This document shows positions 1 through 7,175 of a stretch of DNA of 9,633 nt, piece after piece. The DNA comes from Rickettsiales bacterium. GTDB taxonomy: Bacteria > Pseudomonadota > Alphaproteobacteria > Rickettsiales > UBA1997. The stretch's first letter is position 1. Each line of letters begins with the position of its first letter. Under the pieces are notes generated by a model. The model saw only the letters and a list, made by a program, of their open reading frames with translations. It made no database searches and was not told the DNA's origin. A program made the translations under genes and the position numbers. Location of the stretch: assembly GCA_947455845.1 (NCBI GenBank), contig CANGQE010000033.1, forward strand, positions 1 through 9,633, written 5' to 3'.

Positions 1-635
1 CTTGTAAAAATATGACCGCCGCAAGCTGTTAAAAACAAAGACGGAAAGGTACTAATGCCAAAAAAAATCATTCCGATCGCGGCAAGAGCAGGATTTTCAA
101 TTGCTCCGGCAATTAAAAATGCCGCGTATAGAAGTCCGCAAGGAATGAAACCAAGAATAACGCCAAGGAAATAACCGTTTAAGCCTTGAGGATTCTGGAA
201 TAAAAATGAAATTCTTTTGGAAAAATTTGAGGCGCTATTTTTTAAAAATTTTGATTTAAATGGCAATCTAATTTTCTGTGGTAGCTTAAGTCCGGCTAGG
301 ATATTTCTTTCAAAAAATAAGTTTAAAAAAACTACTGCGGCGGCAAGTAAAAAGATGGCGGAGAAAATTCTAAAACCGACAAAGTCTTGAATGTTGGTAG
401 TTAAAAATGAGCAAAAAAACCCGATTAAAGAATAAGTGGAGATGCGTCCTAAATGGTAAGGCAGTAAAGCCAGATTTTTTAATCTTTGAAAGTTAGAAAA
501 ATTTGCGAGGGAAGTTTTCTGTAAACGATTACTGACTTGCGTTAAAATAAAAGGTCCACACATGCCGACACAATGGGTGAATCCACCGAAAAATCCGAGG
601 CTGATGAGGGAGAGGATTAGAGTTAGGTCGTTCAT
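1..635 (-). CDS. TauE/SafE-type (DsbD_2, COG2836) integral membrane protein, C-terminus cut by window edge
   Basis: The minus-strand frame is open from an ATG at 633-635 to the left edge, giving 211 residues with no stop. The N-terminus holds the family hallmark GGFTHCVGMCGPF (residues 17-29, with H21, C22 and C26) inside the first hydrophobic helix. A second hallmark, GFIPCGLLYAAF (residues 162-173, P165-C166), starts a later helix. Further hydrophobic segments lie near residues 67-80, 88-108 and 185-204, with a basic loop at about 110-145. Known family members are inner-membrane proteins often found near cbb3 oxidase assembly genes and linked to metal or thiol handling; the label 'sulfite exporter' is inherited and not evidence of substrate. 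No neighbour here supports a specific substrate. The gene is transcribed away from pepA. No Shine-Dalgarno sequence precedes the ATG. The family call is firm and the function is uncertain. Confidence 0.85.
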   Translation of the reverse strand, partial: MNDLTLILSLISLGFFGGFTHCVGMCGPFILTQVSNRLQKTSLANFSNFQRLKNLALLPYHLGRISTYSLIGFFCSFLTTNIQDFVGFRIFSAIFLLAAAVVFLNLFFERNILAGLKLPQKIRLPFKSKFLKNSASNFSKRISFLFQNPQGLNGYFLGVILGFIPCGLLYAAFLIAGAIENPALAAIGMIFFGISTFPSLFLTACGGHIFT

Positions 636-658
636 GTCTAGTTAGGAACTTTAGTTTA

Positions 659-739
659 ATAGATCCTGAAACAAGTTCAGGATGACAGTATTTCAAAAAT
701 CTTCCTCCATCGTCATCCTGAACTTGTTTCAGGATCTAT
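659..739. repeat. Long palindromic repeat, dimer copy 1 (REPIN-like)
   Basis: Perfect 28-bp inverted repeat: arm 659-686 pairs with arm 712-739 around a 25-nt loop. Each arm is itself a small hairpin, with ATCCTGAA at 663-670 pairing with TTCAGGAT at 676-683 across a 5-nt loop. The unit recurs at 3688-3772, 7124-7154 and 8395-8414. It lies in the gap between the divergent genes for the TauE-like protein and pepA. No T-run follows either arm, so it does not look like a classical intrinsic terminator. The head-to-head arrangement of two short palindromic units matches the general form of REPINs/BIMEs; that class is inferred. Confidence 0.9.
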
Positions 740-772
740 CTGAAATCCAAACAGAAAAACGCCAATTAACAA

Positions 773-800
773 TTGACCAATTATCAATCCTTTTTAGATT
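773..800 (+). promoter_or_regulatory. Possible sigma-70-type promoter for pepA
   Basis: TTGACC (773-778) is separated by 16 nt from TAGATT (795-800). This would place transcription start near 807 and leave a leader of roughly 33 nt before the pepA ATG. The -35 matches the consensus at 5 of 6 positions, the -10 only at 4 of 6. The region is AT-rich, so chance matches are likely. An imperfect direct repeat (CCAATTAACAAT at 762-773, CCAATTATCAAT at 777-788) overlaps the -35 and might be an operator, or just low-complexity sequence. Confidence 0.25.
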
Positions 801-839
801 ACCAACTTCTCGTTTTTTTCCACTTAAAATTCAATCAAT

Positions 840-2291
840 ATGAAAATCAACTTCGCTAAATCGGTAGATTTTTCTACTGTAAAAAATTCTGTTGCTGTTT
901 TGGTTTTAACTGAAGAGCAGGTAAAAAAATCAACGTTAAAACCGGTAAAATTTGCTAAAGAAAATTTGGAATTTTCGGGTAAAGATAATCAAGCGCAGTT
1001 GGTTTCTAATAATGATAAATTGGTTGTGGTTGTGGGTGCGGGAGCAGAAAAAAAGTTAAACGAATTGTCTTTGCAGAAAATCGGTTCACGAATTGCAGCG
1101 CTTCTAAACTCAGCTAAAATTAAAAATGGCAGCGTCTTTTTTGAATCAAAAAATGCAGCTAAAGATTTAGCCGCTATTGCTTTTGGAGCGACTTTACAAA
1201 GTTACCGCTTCAACTTATATTTCGAAAAAAAGAAAAAAGATAAAGAGTTAAAAGTTGAATCAATAACCTTGATGGCAACAGATGTAACTAAGGCTCAAAA
1301 AGAATTCTCCGAGCTTAAAATTTTGGCTGACAATATTTTCTTCGTTCGTGATTTAGTTTCTGAGCCATCAAATATTTTAAATCCTGAAAGCTACGCCGCC
1401 ATTTGCAAAACTCTTAAAAAAGAGGGTTTGGAAGTTGAAGTTCTAGGCGAAGCTGCAATGACAAAATTAGGTATGGGTTCCCTTCTTTGCGTGGGTCAAG
1501 GTAGTGCCAGAGAATCACAATTAGTAGTTTTGAAATGGAATGGCGGAGCTGCTAAAGAACAGCCTCTAGCCTTCGTTGGTAAGGGTGTAACTTTTGATAC
1601 TGGTGGAATTTCAATTAAGCCTGCAACTAACATGGAAGACATGAAAACCGACATGGCGGGATCTGCCGTAGTAGTTGGTTTGTTGCGTAACTTGGCACAA
1701 AGAAAAGCAAAAGTTAACGCGGTTGGTGTGATTGGTTTGGTGGAGAATATGCCATCAGGAACTGCGGTAAAACCGGGTGATGTTGTGCGTTCAATGTCGG
1801 GTCAGACAATTGAAGTAATTAATACGGATGCTGAAGGTAGATTAGTTTTAGCTGACGCTTTGCATTACACTAACACTAAATTTAAACCAAAAATCATGGT
1901 TAACTTGGCCACCTTGACGGGCGCAATCATTGTTGCCTTGGCTGACGTTTATGCTGGATTATTCAGTAATGATGACGATCTTGCTAACAAAATCCAAAGT
2001 TGTGGTTCTACAACAGGAGAGCGTACATGGCGTTTACCTCTAGGCGAAGAATATGATGAAATGATTAATTCAGATATTGCTGACATGAAAAATGTTGGTT
2101 CAGGTCGTGGAGCCGGAAGTACTACAGCAGCACAATTTCTAAAGCGTTTCGTTGGCGAAACCAAATGGGCCCATCTTGATATTGCAGGTGTTGCTTGGAG
2201 AGGAAAGGGTGATGCAATGGCAGTTAAAGGAGCCAGTGGTTACGGTCTGCGTTTGTTGGATTCTTTGGTTAGAACTTACGAAAAGAAATAA
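840..2291 (+). CDS. pepA: Leucyl aminopeptidase PepA (peptidase family M17)
   Basis: This cytosolic aminopeptidase removes N-terminal residues, preferring leucine, from peptides using two metal ions. At 483 residues it is close to the usual 480-510. The N-terminal macro-like domain spans about residues 1-160 and the catalytic domain about 165-483. The metal ligands are all present: K248 and D253 in GKGVTFDTGG, D271 in KTDMAG, and D330 and E332 in NTDAEGR. The catalytic K260 (SIKP) and R334 are also intact, so the enzyme should be active. The ATG at 840 gives a normal M17 N-terminus. It is preceded by AT-rich sequence without a Shine-Dalgarno motif. murA follows 98 bp downstream on the same strand. 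In E. coli PepA also binds DNA (Xer recombination, carAB control); nothing here tests that. Confidence 0.97.
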   Translation: MKINFAKSVDFSTVKNSVAVLVLTEEQVKKSTLKPVKFAKENLEFSGKDNQAQLVSNNDKLVVVVGAGAEKKLNELSLQKIGSRIAALLNSAKIKNGSVFFESKNAAKDLAAIAFGATLQSYRFNLYFEKKKKDKELKVESITLMATDVTKAQKEFSELKILADNIFFVRDLVSEPSNILNPESYAAICKTLKKEGLEVEVLGEAAMTKLGMGSLLCVGQGSARESQLVVLKWNGGAAKEQPLAFVGKGVTFDTGGISIKPATNMEDMKTDMAGSAVVVGLLRNLAQRKAKVNAVGVIGLVENMPSGTAVKPGDVVRSMSGQTIEVINTDAEGRLVLADALHYTNTKFKPKIMVNLATLTGAIIVALADVYAGLFSNDDDLANKIQSCGSTTGERTWRLPLGEEYDEMINSDIADMKNVGSGRGAGSTTAAQFLKRFVGETKWAHLDIAGVAWRGKGDAMAVKGASGYGLRLLDSLVRTYEKK

Positions 2292-2389
2292 CTTTAATTT
2301 TGGTATTGTCCCTTAGGTAAGAACTACTTGGTTTAACGGATAAGTGCTCAAGAATGACGAATGAATTTTAGGTAAATTAAACAAATAAA

Positions 2390-3676
2390 ATGAAAAAACT
2401 CCTGATAAAAGGTGGAAAAAAATTAGATGGTGAAGTGCAAATTGCCGGTGCAAAAAATGCCACTTTACCATTAATGGTCGCTTCAATCTTAACTGATGAA
2501 AAGCTTACTCTCACAAACGTTCCTCACGTTTCCGATATTTCAACAATGGCTAATCTTTTAGCTAATCTGGGAATTGGTGTTGAGCTTGATGGCATGGACT
2601 GCGACCTAGGAAATCAAGGTCGCGCCATGATTTTAAATGCCAAAGAAATTTCTAATCCGATCGCTCCTTACGAATTAGTGCGCAAAATGCGGGCTTCAAT
2701 TTTTATCTTAGGGCCATTATTGGCGCGTATGGGCAAGGCTAAAGTTTCTCTTCCGGGAGGATGCGCAATTGGAACTCGTCCCGTCGATTTGCATTTAAAG
2801 GCAATGGAAAAGCTGGGAGCAAAAATTGAATTGACGGGTGGTTACGTTGATGCTCACGTTGACGGTCGCTTAAAAGGTGCTGAAATTAACTTTGAAAAAG
2901 TTTCAGTTGGAGCTACTGAAAATACTTTAATGGCTGCAACTTTAGCTGAAGGTGAAACTATAATTAACAACGCTGCTTGCGAGCCAGAAATTATTGATCT
3001 GGCTAAATGTTTGACGGCAATGGGTGCAAAAATTCAAGGAGCAGGAACGCCGCAAATTAAAATTCAAGGCGTGGAAAAATTGCACGCGGCGCGTCACCGT
3101 ATCATCGCTGATCGTATTGAGGCCGGTACTTACGCGGTTGCTGCTGGAATTACCGGTGGTAGAATTAAATTGCTCGGCGTTGAAATGTGGCTTCTTGGTG
3201 GTTTTAGAGAAGAATTAGAAAAAGCCGGAATCATAATTAAGCAAGTTGGTGAGTTTGATATTGAGGTGACCAGAACTTCTCCAGTGATACATCCCGTCAG
3301 CATTTCTACTCATCCTTTTCCCGGTTTTGCCACTGACATGCAAGCTCAGTTCATGTCTTTGATGGCAGTAGCTGAAGGCGCTTCGACAATCGAAGAAACC
3401 ATTTTCGAAAACCGTTTTATGCATGTGCTAGAATTGGTGCGCATGGGTGCTAATATTGAATCCCATGGAAATATTTCGGTGGTGAAAGGTGTTAAAAAAT
3501 TAATGGGTGCGGAAGTAATGGCAACTGATCTCCGCGCTTCGGTTTCTTTAGTTCTGGCCGGTCTGGTTGCTGAAGGTGAAACTACGATTAACAGACTTTA
3601 CCACTTAGAAAGAGGTTACGAAAGATTGGCAGAAAAGCTGATTGCTTGTGGAGCCGACATTAAAATACTTTATTAA
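2390..3676 (+). CDS. murA: UDP-N-acetylglucosamine 1-carboxyvinyltransferase MurA
   Basis: MurA transfers enolpyruvate from phosphoenolpyruvate to UDP-N-acetylglucosamine in the cytoplasm, the first committed step of peptidoglycan synthesis and the fosfomycin target. The 428 residues cover the whole family length (about 420). Key residues are present: K22-N23 in GAKNA, the active-site C125 in LPGGCAIGTRPVDLH, and the catalytic aspartate D316 in PGFATDMQAQF. RMGA, GAEVMATDLRAS and LERGYERL blocks follow towards the C-terminus. Cysteine rather than aspartate at position 125 predicts fosfomycin sensitivity at the target level (established for the family). The gene shows that the organism probably still makes peptidoglycan, which matters because some host-restricted alphaproteobacteria have reduced it. 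The start has no Shine-Dalgarno motif. A long palindromic repeat begins 12 bp after the stop. Confidence 0.97.
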   Translation: MKKLLIKGGKKLDGEVQIAGAKNATLPLMVASILTDEKLTLTNVPHVSDISTMANLLANLGIGVELDGMDCDLGNQGRAMILNAKEISNPIAPYELVRKMRASIFILGPLLARMGKAKVSLPGGCAIGTRPVDLHLKAMEKLGAKIELTGGYVDAHVDGRLKGAEINFEKVSVGATENTLMAATLAEGETIINNAACEPEIIDLAKCLTAMGAKIQGAGTPQIKIQGVEKLHAARHRIIADRIEAGTYAVAAGITGGRIKLLGVEMWLLGGFREELEKAGIIIKQVGEFDIEVTRTSPVIHPVSISTHPFPGFATDMQAQFMSLMAVAEGASTIEETIFENRFMHVLELVRMGANIESHGNISVVKGVKKLMGAEVMATDLRASVSLVLAGLVAEGETTINRLYHLERGYERLAEKLIACGADIKILY

Positions 3677-3687
3677 GTCGGAGTTTG

Positions 3688-3772
3688 ACACAGATCCTGA
3701 AACAAGTTCAGGATGACAGTAACTCTGGGATCTCCCTTCACTGTCATCCTGAACTTGTTTCAGGATCTGTGT
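3688..3772. repeat. Long palindromic repeat, dimer copy 2 (REPIN-like)
   Basis: Perfect 33-bp inverted repeat: arm 3688-3720 pairs with arm 3740-3772 around a 19-nt loop. The core CCTGAAACAAGTTCAGG and its inverted partner are identical to those at 659-739, but the outer flank (ACACAG against TAG) and the loop differ. This indicates separate insertions with symmetrical arm-end changes rather than one duplicated segment. It fills most of the murA-secA gap. As RNA it would form a very stable hairpin between the two genes, but no T-run follows, so it is not annotated as an intrinsic terminator. Confidence 0.92.
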
Positions 3773-3817
3773 TTGAAGAAGGATCATCAAATTATTTAAA
3801 AATTTACCAAAACAAAA

Positions 3818-6535
3818 ATGTTCTCTTTCGTCGCAAAAAAAATCTTCGGGTCAGTTAATGATCGCTTCATTAAATCAATGGCGGGGGAGGTTGCTAAAAT
3901 TAATGCTCTGGAGCTAGAAATTTCTGCACTTTCTGATGACGAACTTAGAGGAAAAACTGTTGAATTTAAAAATCGCGTAAAGTCGGGAGCAACTCTTGAT
4001 TCTTTGCTTCACGAAGCTTTCGCCGTTGTGCGCGAAGCTGCTAAACGCACTCTTAACATGCGTCATTTTGATGTTCAGTTGATTGGTGGTATGGTTTTGC
4101 ATCAGGGAAAAATTTCCGAAATGCGTACTGGTGAAGGAAAAACTTTGGTGGCTACTTTGCCTTGTTACCTCAATGCTTTAGCGGGTGAAGGGGTTCACGT
4201 TGTAACTCCGAACGATTACTTGGCGCGTCGTGACTCGGCTTGGGTTGGAAAAGTGCATGAATTTTTAGGGTTGTCAGTTGGTTGTCTCACCAACGATCTC
4301 AATGATGATGAGCGCCGTATTGCTTACGCTTGCGACATCACTTACGCCACCAATAACGAACTTGGTTTTGATTACCTACGCGACAATATGAAATATTCGT
4401 TGGATAGCGTAGTGCAACGTAGCAAAAATTTCGCTATTGTTGATGAAGTAGATTCGATTTTAATTGATGAAGCCCGCACTCCACTAATTATTTCCGGCCC
4501 TACCGATGATAATTCTAAACTTTATGAAGACATTAACCGCCTGATCCCACGCCTTTCAGAAAAAGATGTGCAGCTTGAAGAAAAAGATCGTGGTGTTTTT
4601 CTAACTGAAGCCGGAATTGAAACCGTCGAAAAAATGTTGAAGGCTTCAGGCACGATTGAAGCTAGCTCTTCTCTTTACGATCCTGCTCATATTTCATTGG
4701 TGCATCACGTTAATCAGGCTCTTAAGGCTCACAAAATTTTCAAAAATGAAATCGATTACATCGTCAAAGACGGTACCATCATCATCATTGATGAATTTAC
4801 GGGGCGTATGCAAGAAGGCCGTAGATTTGCTGATGGTTTACATCAAGCCCTTGAAGCTAAAGAAGGGGTAAAAGTTCGTAATGAAAATCAAACTTTAGCC
4901 TCGATTACCTTCCAAAATTATTTCCGCCTCTACAAAAAATTAGCCGGAATGACGGGAACCGCTTTAACCGAAGCGACTGAATTTGAAGAAATTTATGGGT
5001 TAAAAGTTGTAGAAATTCCAACTAACCGCGTGGTTTCAAGGCTTGATGAAGATGATGAAATCTATAAAAACGAAAAGTCCAAATACAACGCCATCATTAA
5101 ATCAATCGAAGAAGCTCACGCTAAAAAGCAGCCGGTTTTGGTTGGTACAATCAGTATTGAAAAGTCAGAATATCTTTCAAAATTACTGAAGTCGCACAAA
5201 TTGCCGCACAATGTTTTAAATGCTAAATATCACGAGCAAGAAGCAGAAATTATTGCGCAGGCCGGTGTACCGGGGGCGATTACCATTGCTACTAACATGG
5301 CAGGACGTGGTACAGACATCATGTTGGGCGGTAATCCCGAAATGATGATTGAAAAATTAATGATCGATGCTGATCCGGAAATTTTCTCGGAAATAAAAAA
5401 ACAAGTTGAAGCCAAAGTTGAGGAAGACAAAAAAATCTCCATCGCCGCCGGTGGACTTTTTGTACTGGCAACCGAAAGACACGAAAGCCGCAGAATTGAC
5501 AATCAATTGCGTGGTCGTTCAGGTCGTCAAGGCGATCCCGGAAAATCTAAATTTTATCTTTCTCTTGAAGATGATTTAATGCGCATTTTTGGTTCGGAAA
5601 AATTGCAGTCATTACTTTCTACTTTTGGTTTGAAAGATGACGAAGCCATCATCCACCCGTGGATTACCAAAACTCTAGCTAGCGCGCAGCATAAAGTTGA
5701 AATGCGTAACTACGAAATCAGAAAAAATCTTTTGAAATATGACGACGTAGTTAATCAGCAAAGAAAAGTGATTTTTGCGCTGCGTAATGAAGTTATTGGT
5801 TTAAAGGATATTTCATCCAAGCTGAAAAAGTTTGCGAGCCAGATTAACCAAGAGTTGGTGGAAGATTGTATTCCAAAAAATTCTTACTCGGAACAGTGGC
5901 AAATTGATCTTTTAGAAAAAGAAATTTTTAGAATTTACGGCGCCAAGTTTGATTTAAAGGCGCAAGCGGCGCAAGACGGTGTTTCCGAAAAAGAGATTCT
6001 AAACTTTATTGAAGGAAATGTCGGAGAAATTTTTTCTGCCAAAGAAACCCTTTACGGAGAAGGGGTGGTGCGACAAGTTGAGAAACAAGTTTTCTTACTC
6101 ACCTTAGATTCAGAATGGAAAGATCACTTATTGTCACTCGATAAATTACGCCACGGCATCAACCTTCGCGCTTACGCCCAAAAAGATCCATTGATTGAAT
6201 ATAAGCGTGACGCCTTTGATTTATTTGAAGAAATGATGCTTAGAATTGAAGAGCAAGTGGTGAGCCGTGTTGCTCACGTGCAAATCAATGTTGAGCAAGA
6301 TGAAAAGGAAATTAATTTAATTGCTAAAGCGCCAAAACAAAGAATGTTCGAAACCCGAAACGATCCGGCCTTCATTCAAAGCGAAGCCAAACCGGTGCGT
6401 TCAAACACAACGGTGAAATTGAATATTGACCCGCAAGAACGCGATCCGCGCGATCCATCAACTTGGGGGAATGTGGGTAGAAATGAATCTTGCCCTTGTG
6501 GAAGTGGGAAGAAGTTTAAGCAGTGCCATGGATGA
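3818..6535 (+). CDS. secA: Preprotein translocase ATPase SecA
   Basis: SecA is the motor that pushes unfolded preproteins through SecYEG at the inner membrane. The 905 residues match the usual proteobacterial length. Walker A is MRTGEGKT (102-109) and Walker B DEVD (209-212) within DEVDSILIDEARTPLIISG. ELGFDYLRDN (181-190) is conserved. The preprotein-crosslinking domain lies at about 225-370. The second motor domain carries MAGRGTD (494-500) and QLRGRSGRQGD (563-573). Scaffold and wing domains follow, then a linker with DPRDPSTWG and the zinc-binding SEC-C tail with C892, C894, C903 and H904. That intact tail suggests SecB or ribosome interaction. The ATG at 3818 gives the standard N-terminus. 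No Shine-Dalgarno sequence precedes it. It sits 141 bp after murA, with dimer copy 2 between them. Confidence 0.98.
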   Translation: MFSFVAKKIFGSVNDRFIKSMAGEVAKINALELEISALSDDELRGKTVEFKNRVKSGATLDSLLHEAFAVVREAAKRTLNMRHFDVQLIGGMVLHQGKISEMRTGEGKTLVATLPCYLNALAGEGVHVVTPNDYLARRDSAWVGKVHEFLGLSVGCLTNDLNDDERRIAYACDITYATNNELGFDYLRDNMKYSLDSVVQRSKNFAIVDEVDSILIDEARTPLIISGPTDDNSKLYEDINRLIPRLSEKDVQLEEKDRGVFLTEAGIETVEKMLKASGTIEASSSLYDPAHISLVHHVNQALKAHKIFKNEIDYIVKDGTIIIIDEFTGRMQEGRRFADGLHQALEAKEGVKVRNENQTLASITFQNYFRLYKKLAGMTGTALTEATEFEEIYGLKVVEIPTNRVVSRLDEDDEIYKNEKSKYNAIIKSIEEAHAKKQPVLVGTISIEKSEYLSKLLKSHKLPHNVLNAKYHEQEAEIIAQAGVPGAITIATNMAGRGTDIMLGGNPEMMIEKLMIDADPEIFSEIKKQVEAKVEEDKKISIAAGGLFVLATERHESRRIDNQLRGRSGRQGDPGKSKFYLSLEDDLMRIFGSEKLQSLLSTFGLKDDEAIIHPWITKTLASAQHKVEMRNYEIRKNLLKYDDVVNQQRKVIFALRNEVIGLKDISSKLKKFASQINQELVEDCIPKNSYSEQWQIDLLEKEIFRIYGAKFDLKAQAAQDGVSEKEILNFIEGNVGEIFSAKETLYGEGVVRQVEKQVFLLTLDSEWKDHLLSLDKLRHGINLRAYAQKDPLIEYKRDAFDLFEEMMLRIEEQVVSRVAHVQINVEQDEKEINLIAKAPKQRMFETRNDPAFIQSEAKPVRSNTTVKLNIDPQERDPRDPSTWGNVGRNESCPCGSGKKFKQCHG

Positions 6536-6539
6536 AACT

Positions 6540-6583
6540 CAAATCGCTTTTAGCATGCCCCCAAATCGCTTTTAGCGATTTGG
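6540..6583 (+). repeat. 15-bp direct repeat with compact hairpin after secA
   Basis: CAAATCGCTTTTAGC occurs twice, at 6540-6554 and 6562-6576. The second copy runs into its own complement, forming a perfect 9-bp stem (6561-6569 with 6575-6583) and a TTTTA loop; an extra T-A pair is possible. It starts 5 bases after the secA stop. No T-run follows, so it is more likely an mRNA 3'-end stabilising hairpin or a repeat remnant than an intrinsic terminator. Confidence 0.7.
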
Positions 6584-6599
6584 AAGAGTATGTTAATTC

Positions 6600-6625
6600 G
6601 CCATTTAAGAGCGGTCTTAAATGGC
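6600..6625 (+). other. Second hairpin in the secA-GNAT gap
   Basis: A perfect 11-bp stem (6600-6610 with 6615-6625) closes on the tetraloop GCGG. Outside it, GTTAATTCGC near 6591-6600 is partly complementary to GCGGACTAAC near 6638-6647, so a longer imperfect fold is possible. It lies 47 bp upstream of the GNAT start and could end secA transcription in a factor-dependent way or affect GNAT expression. It lacks the T-run of an intrinsic terminator. Confidence 0.6.
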
Positions 6626-6671
6626 TATCTGTAGCTTCGCGGACTAACAAAATATTTACCTAAAAGCCAGA

Positions 6672-7106
6672 ATGAACCCAAGCCTAACCTTCAAAATTCT
6701 CTCTCCCAACACCAAGCATTACTCCGATGCCATTGCCCTGTGTGAAGAAGTCTTTAATAAAATAATAAAACCAACCACAGAATCCAACACCCAAATCGCG
6801 GCATTTTTAGATGGCAAAGTTTGTGCCGCAGTAACTCTTATCCGTGAAGAAAATCTTTACAAATTGCAAAATCTTGCCGTGCGAGGCGAAATGCAAAGCA
6901 AAGGTATTGGTTCGATGTTATTAAAATTTTGTGAAGAATTTGTTTTGGAAGAGGGTGTGGTTGCAATCTACAGTCACGCCCCTGATGCCATTGGTCGCAG
7001 TGCGGTGAATTTTTTTTTGAAGAATGAATATTTCTGTCGTGGCGAGGTTTTTGACGGGGATGGAGTTGCGAATCAGGTGATGGTTAAGTTGTTGGTGGGT
7101 GAGTAG
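6672..7106 (+). CDS. GNAT-family N-acetyltransferase
   Basis: A 144-residue protein with the layout of a single GNAT domain, which transfers an acetyl group from acetyl-CoA to an amine of a small molecule or protein. Residues 42-58 form the beta strands before motif A. LQNLAVRGEMQSKGIGSMLL (65-84) is motif A, with QSKGIG as the pyrophosphate-binding Q/RxxGxG/A loop. VVAIYSHAP and AVNFFLKNEYF (about 96-121) are the motif B-like strand and helix, where GNATs usually end in a GF or GY step. The substrate cannot be deduced. It is the last gene of the plus-strand block, 136 bp after secA and convergent with the next gene. A 9-T run at 7010-7018 lies inside the frame, which remains open. The ATG at 6672 has no Shine-Dalgarno sequence. 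Confidence 0.85.
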   Translation: MNPSLTFKILSPNTKHYSDAIALCEEVFNKIIKPTTESNTQIAAFLDGKVCAAVTLIREENLYKLQNLAVRGEMQSKGIGSMLLKFCEEFVLEEGVVAIYSHAPDAIGRSAVNFFLKNEYFCRGEVFDGDGVANQVMVKLLVGE

Positions 7107-7123
7107 GCCTACAATCTACCCCC

Positions 7124-7154
7124 ACTGTCATCCTGAACTTGTTTGAAGGATCTA
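7124..7154. repeat. Single, degraded palindromic repeat unit between convergent genes
   Basis: CACTGTCATCCTGAACTTGT matches the right arm of dimer copy 2, then diverges: TTTGAAGGATCT replaces TTTCAGGATCT. This breaks the internal stem. There is no partner arm nearby. It lies 17 bp after the GNAT stop and 21 bp before the stop of the minus-strand gene ending at 7176. Confidence 0.85.
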
Positions 7155-7175
7155 AAAGATGTTTCTTGATTACTG

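Noticed and set aside
1949..2164. Minus-strand open frame of 71 codons inside pepA
   Set aside because: It lies entirely opposite conserved M17 catalytic sequence and has no recognisable product; it is an antisense shadow.
3688..3772. Dimer copy 2 as an intrinsic terminator of murA
   Set aside because: The hairpin is strong, but no T-run follows on either strand and the same element occurs away from gene ends (659-739 lies upstream of two divergent genes).
3605..3790. Minus-strand open frame of 61 codons spanning dimer copy 2 and the murA end
   Set aside because: Most of it is the palindromic repeat plus antisense of murA; no independent coding signal is visible.
5230..5502. Minus-strand open frame of 90 codons inside secA
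   Set aside because: It is antisense to the conserved second motor domain of SecA and its serine/isoleucine-rich translation looks like a reverse-complement artefact.
7010..7018. Run of nine T in the GNAT gene as a frameshift or phase-variation site
   Set aside because: The frame is intact through it and the GNAT domain is complete; a run of this length is common in AT-rich DNA.
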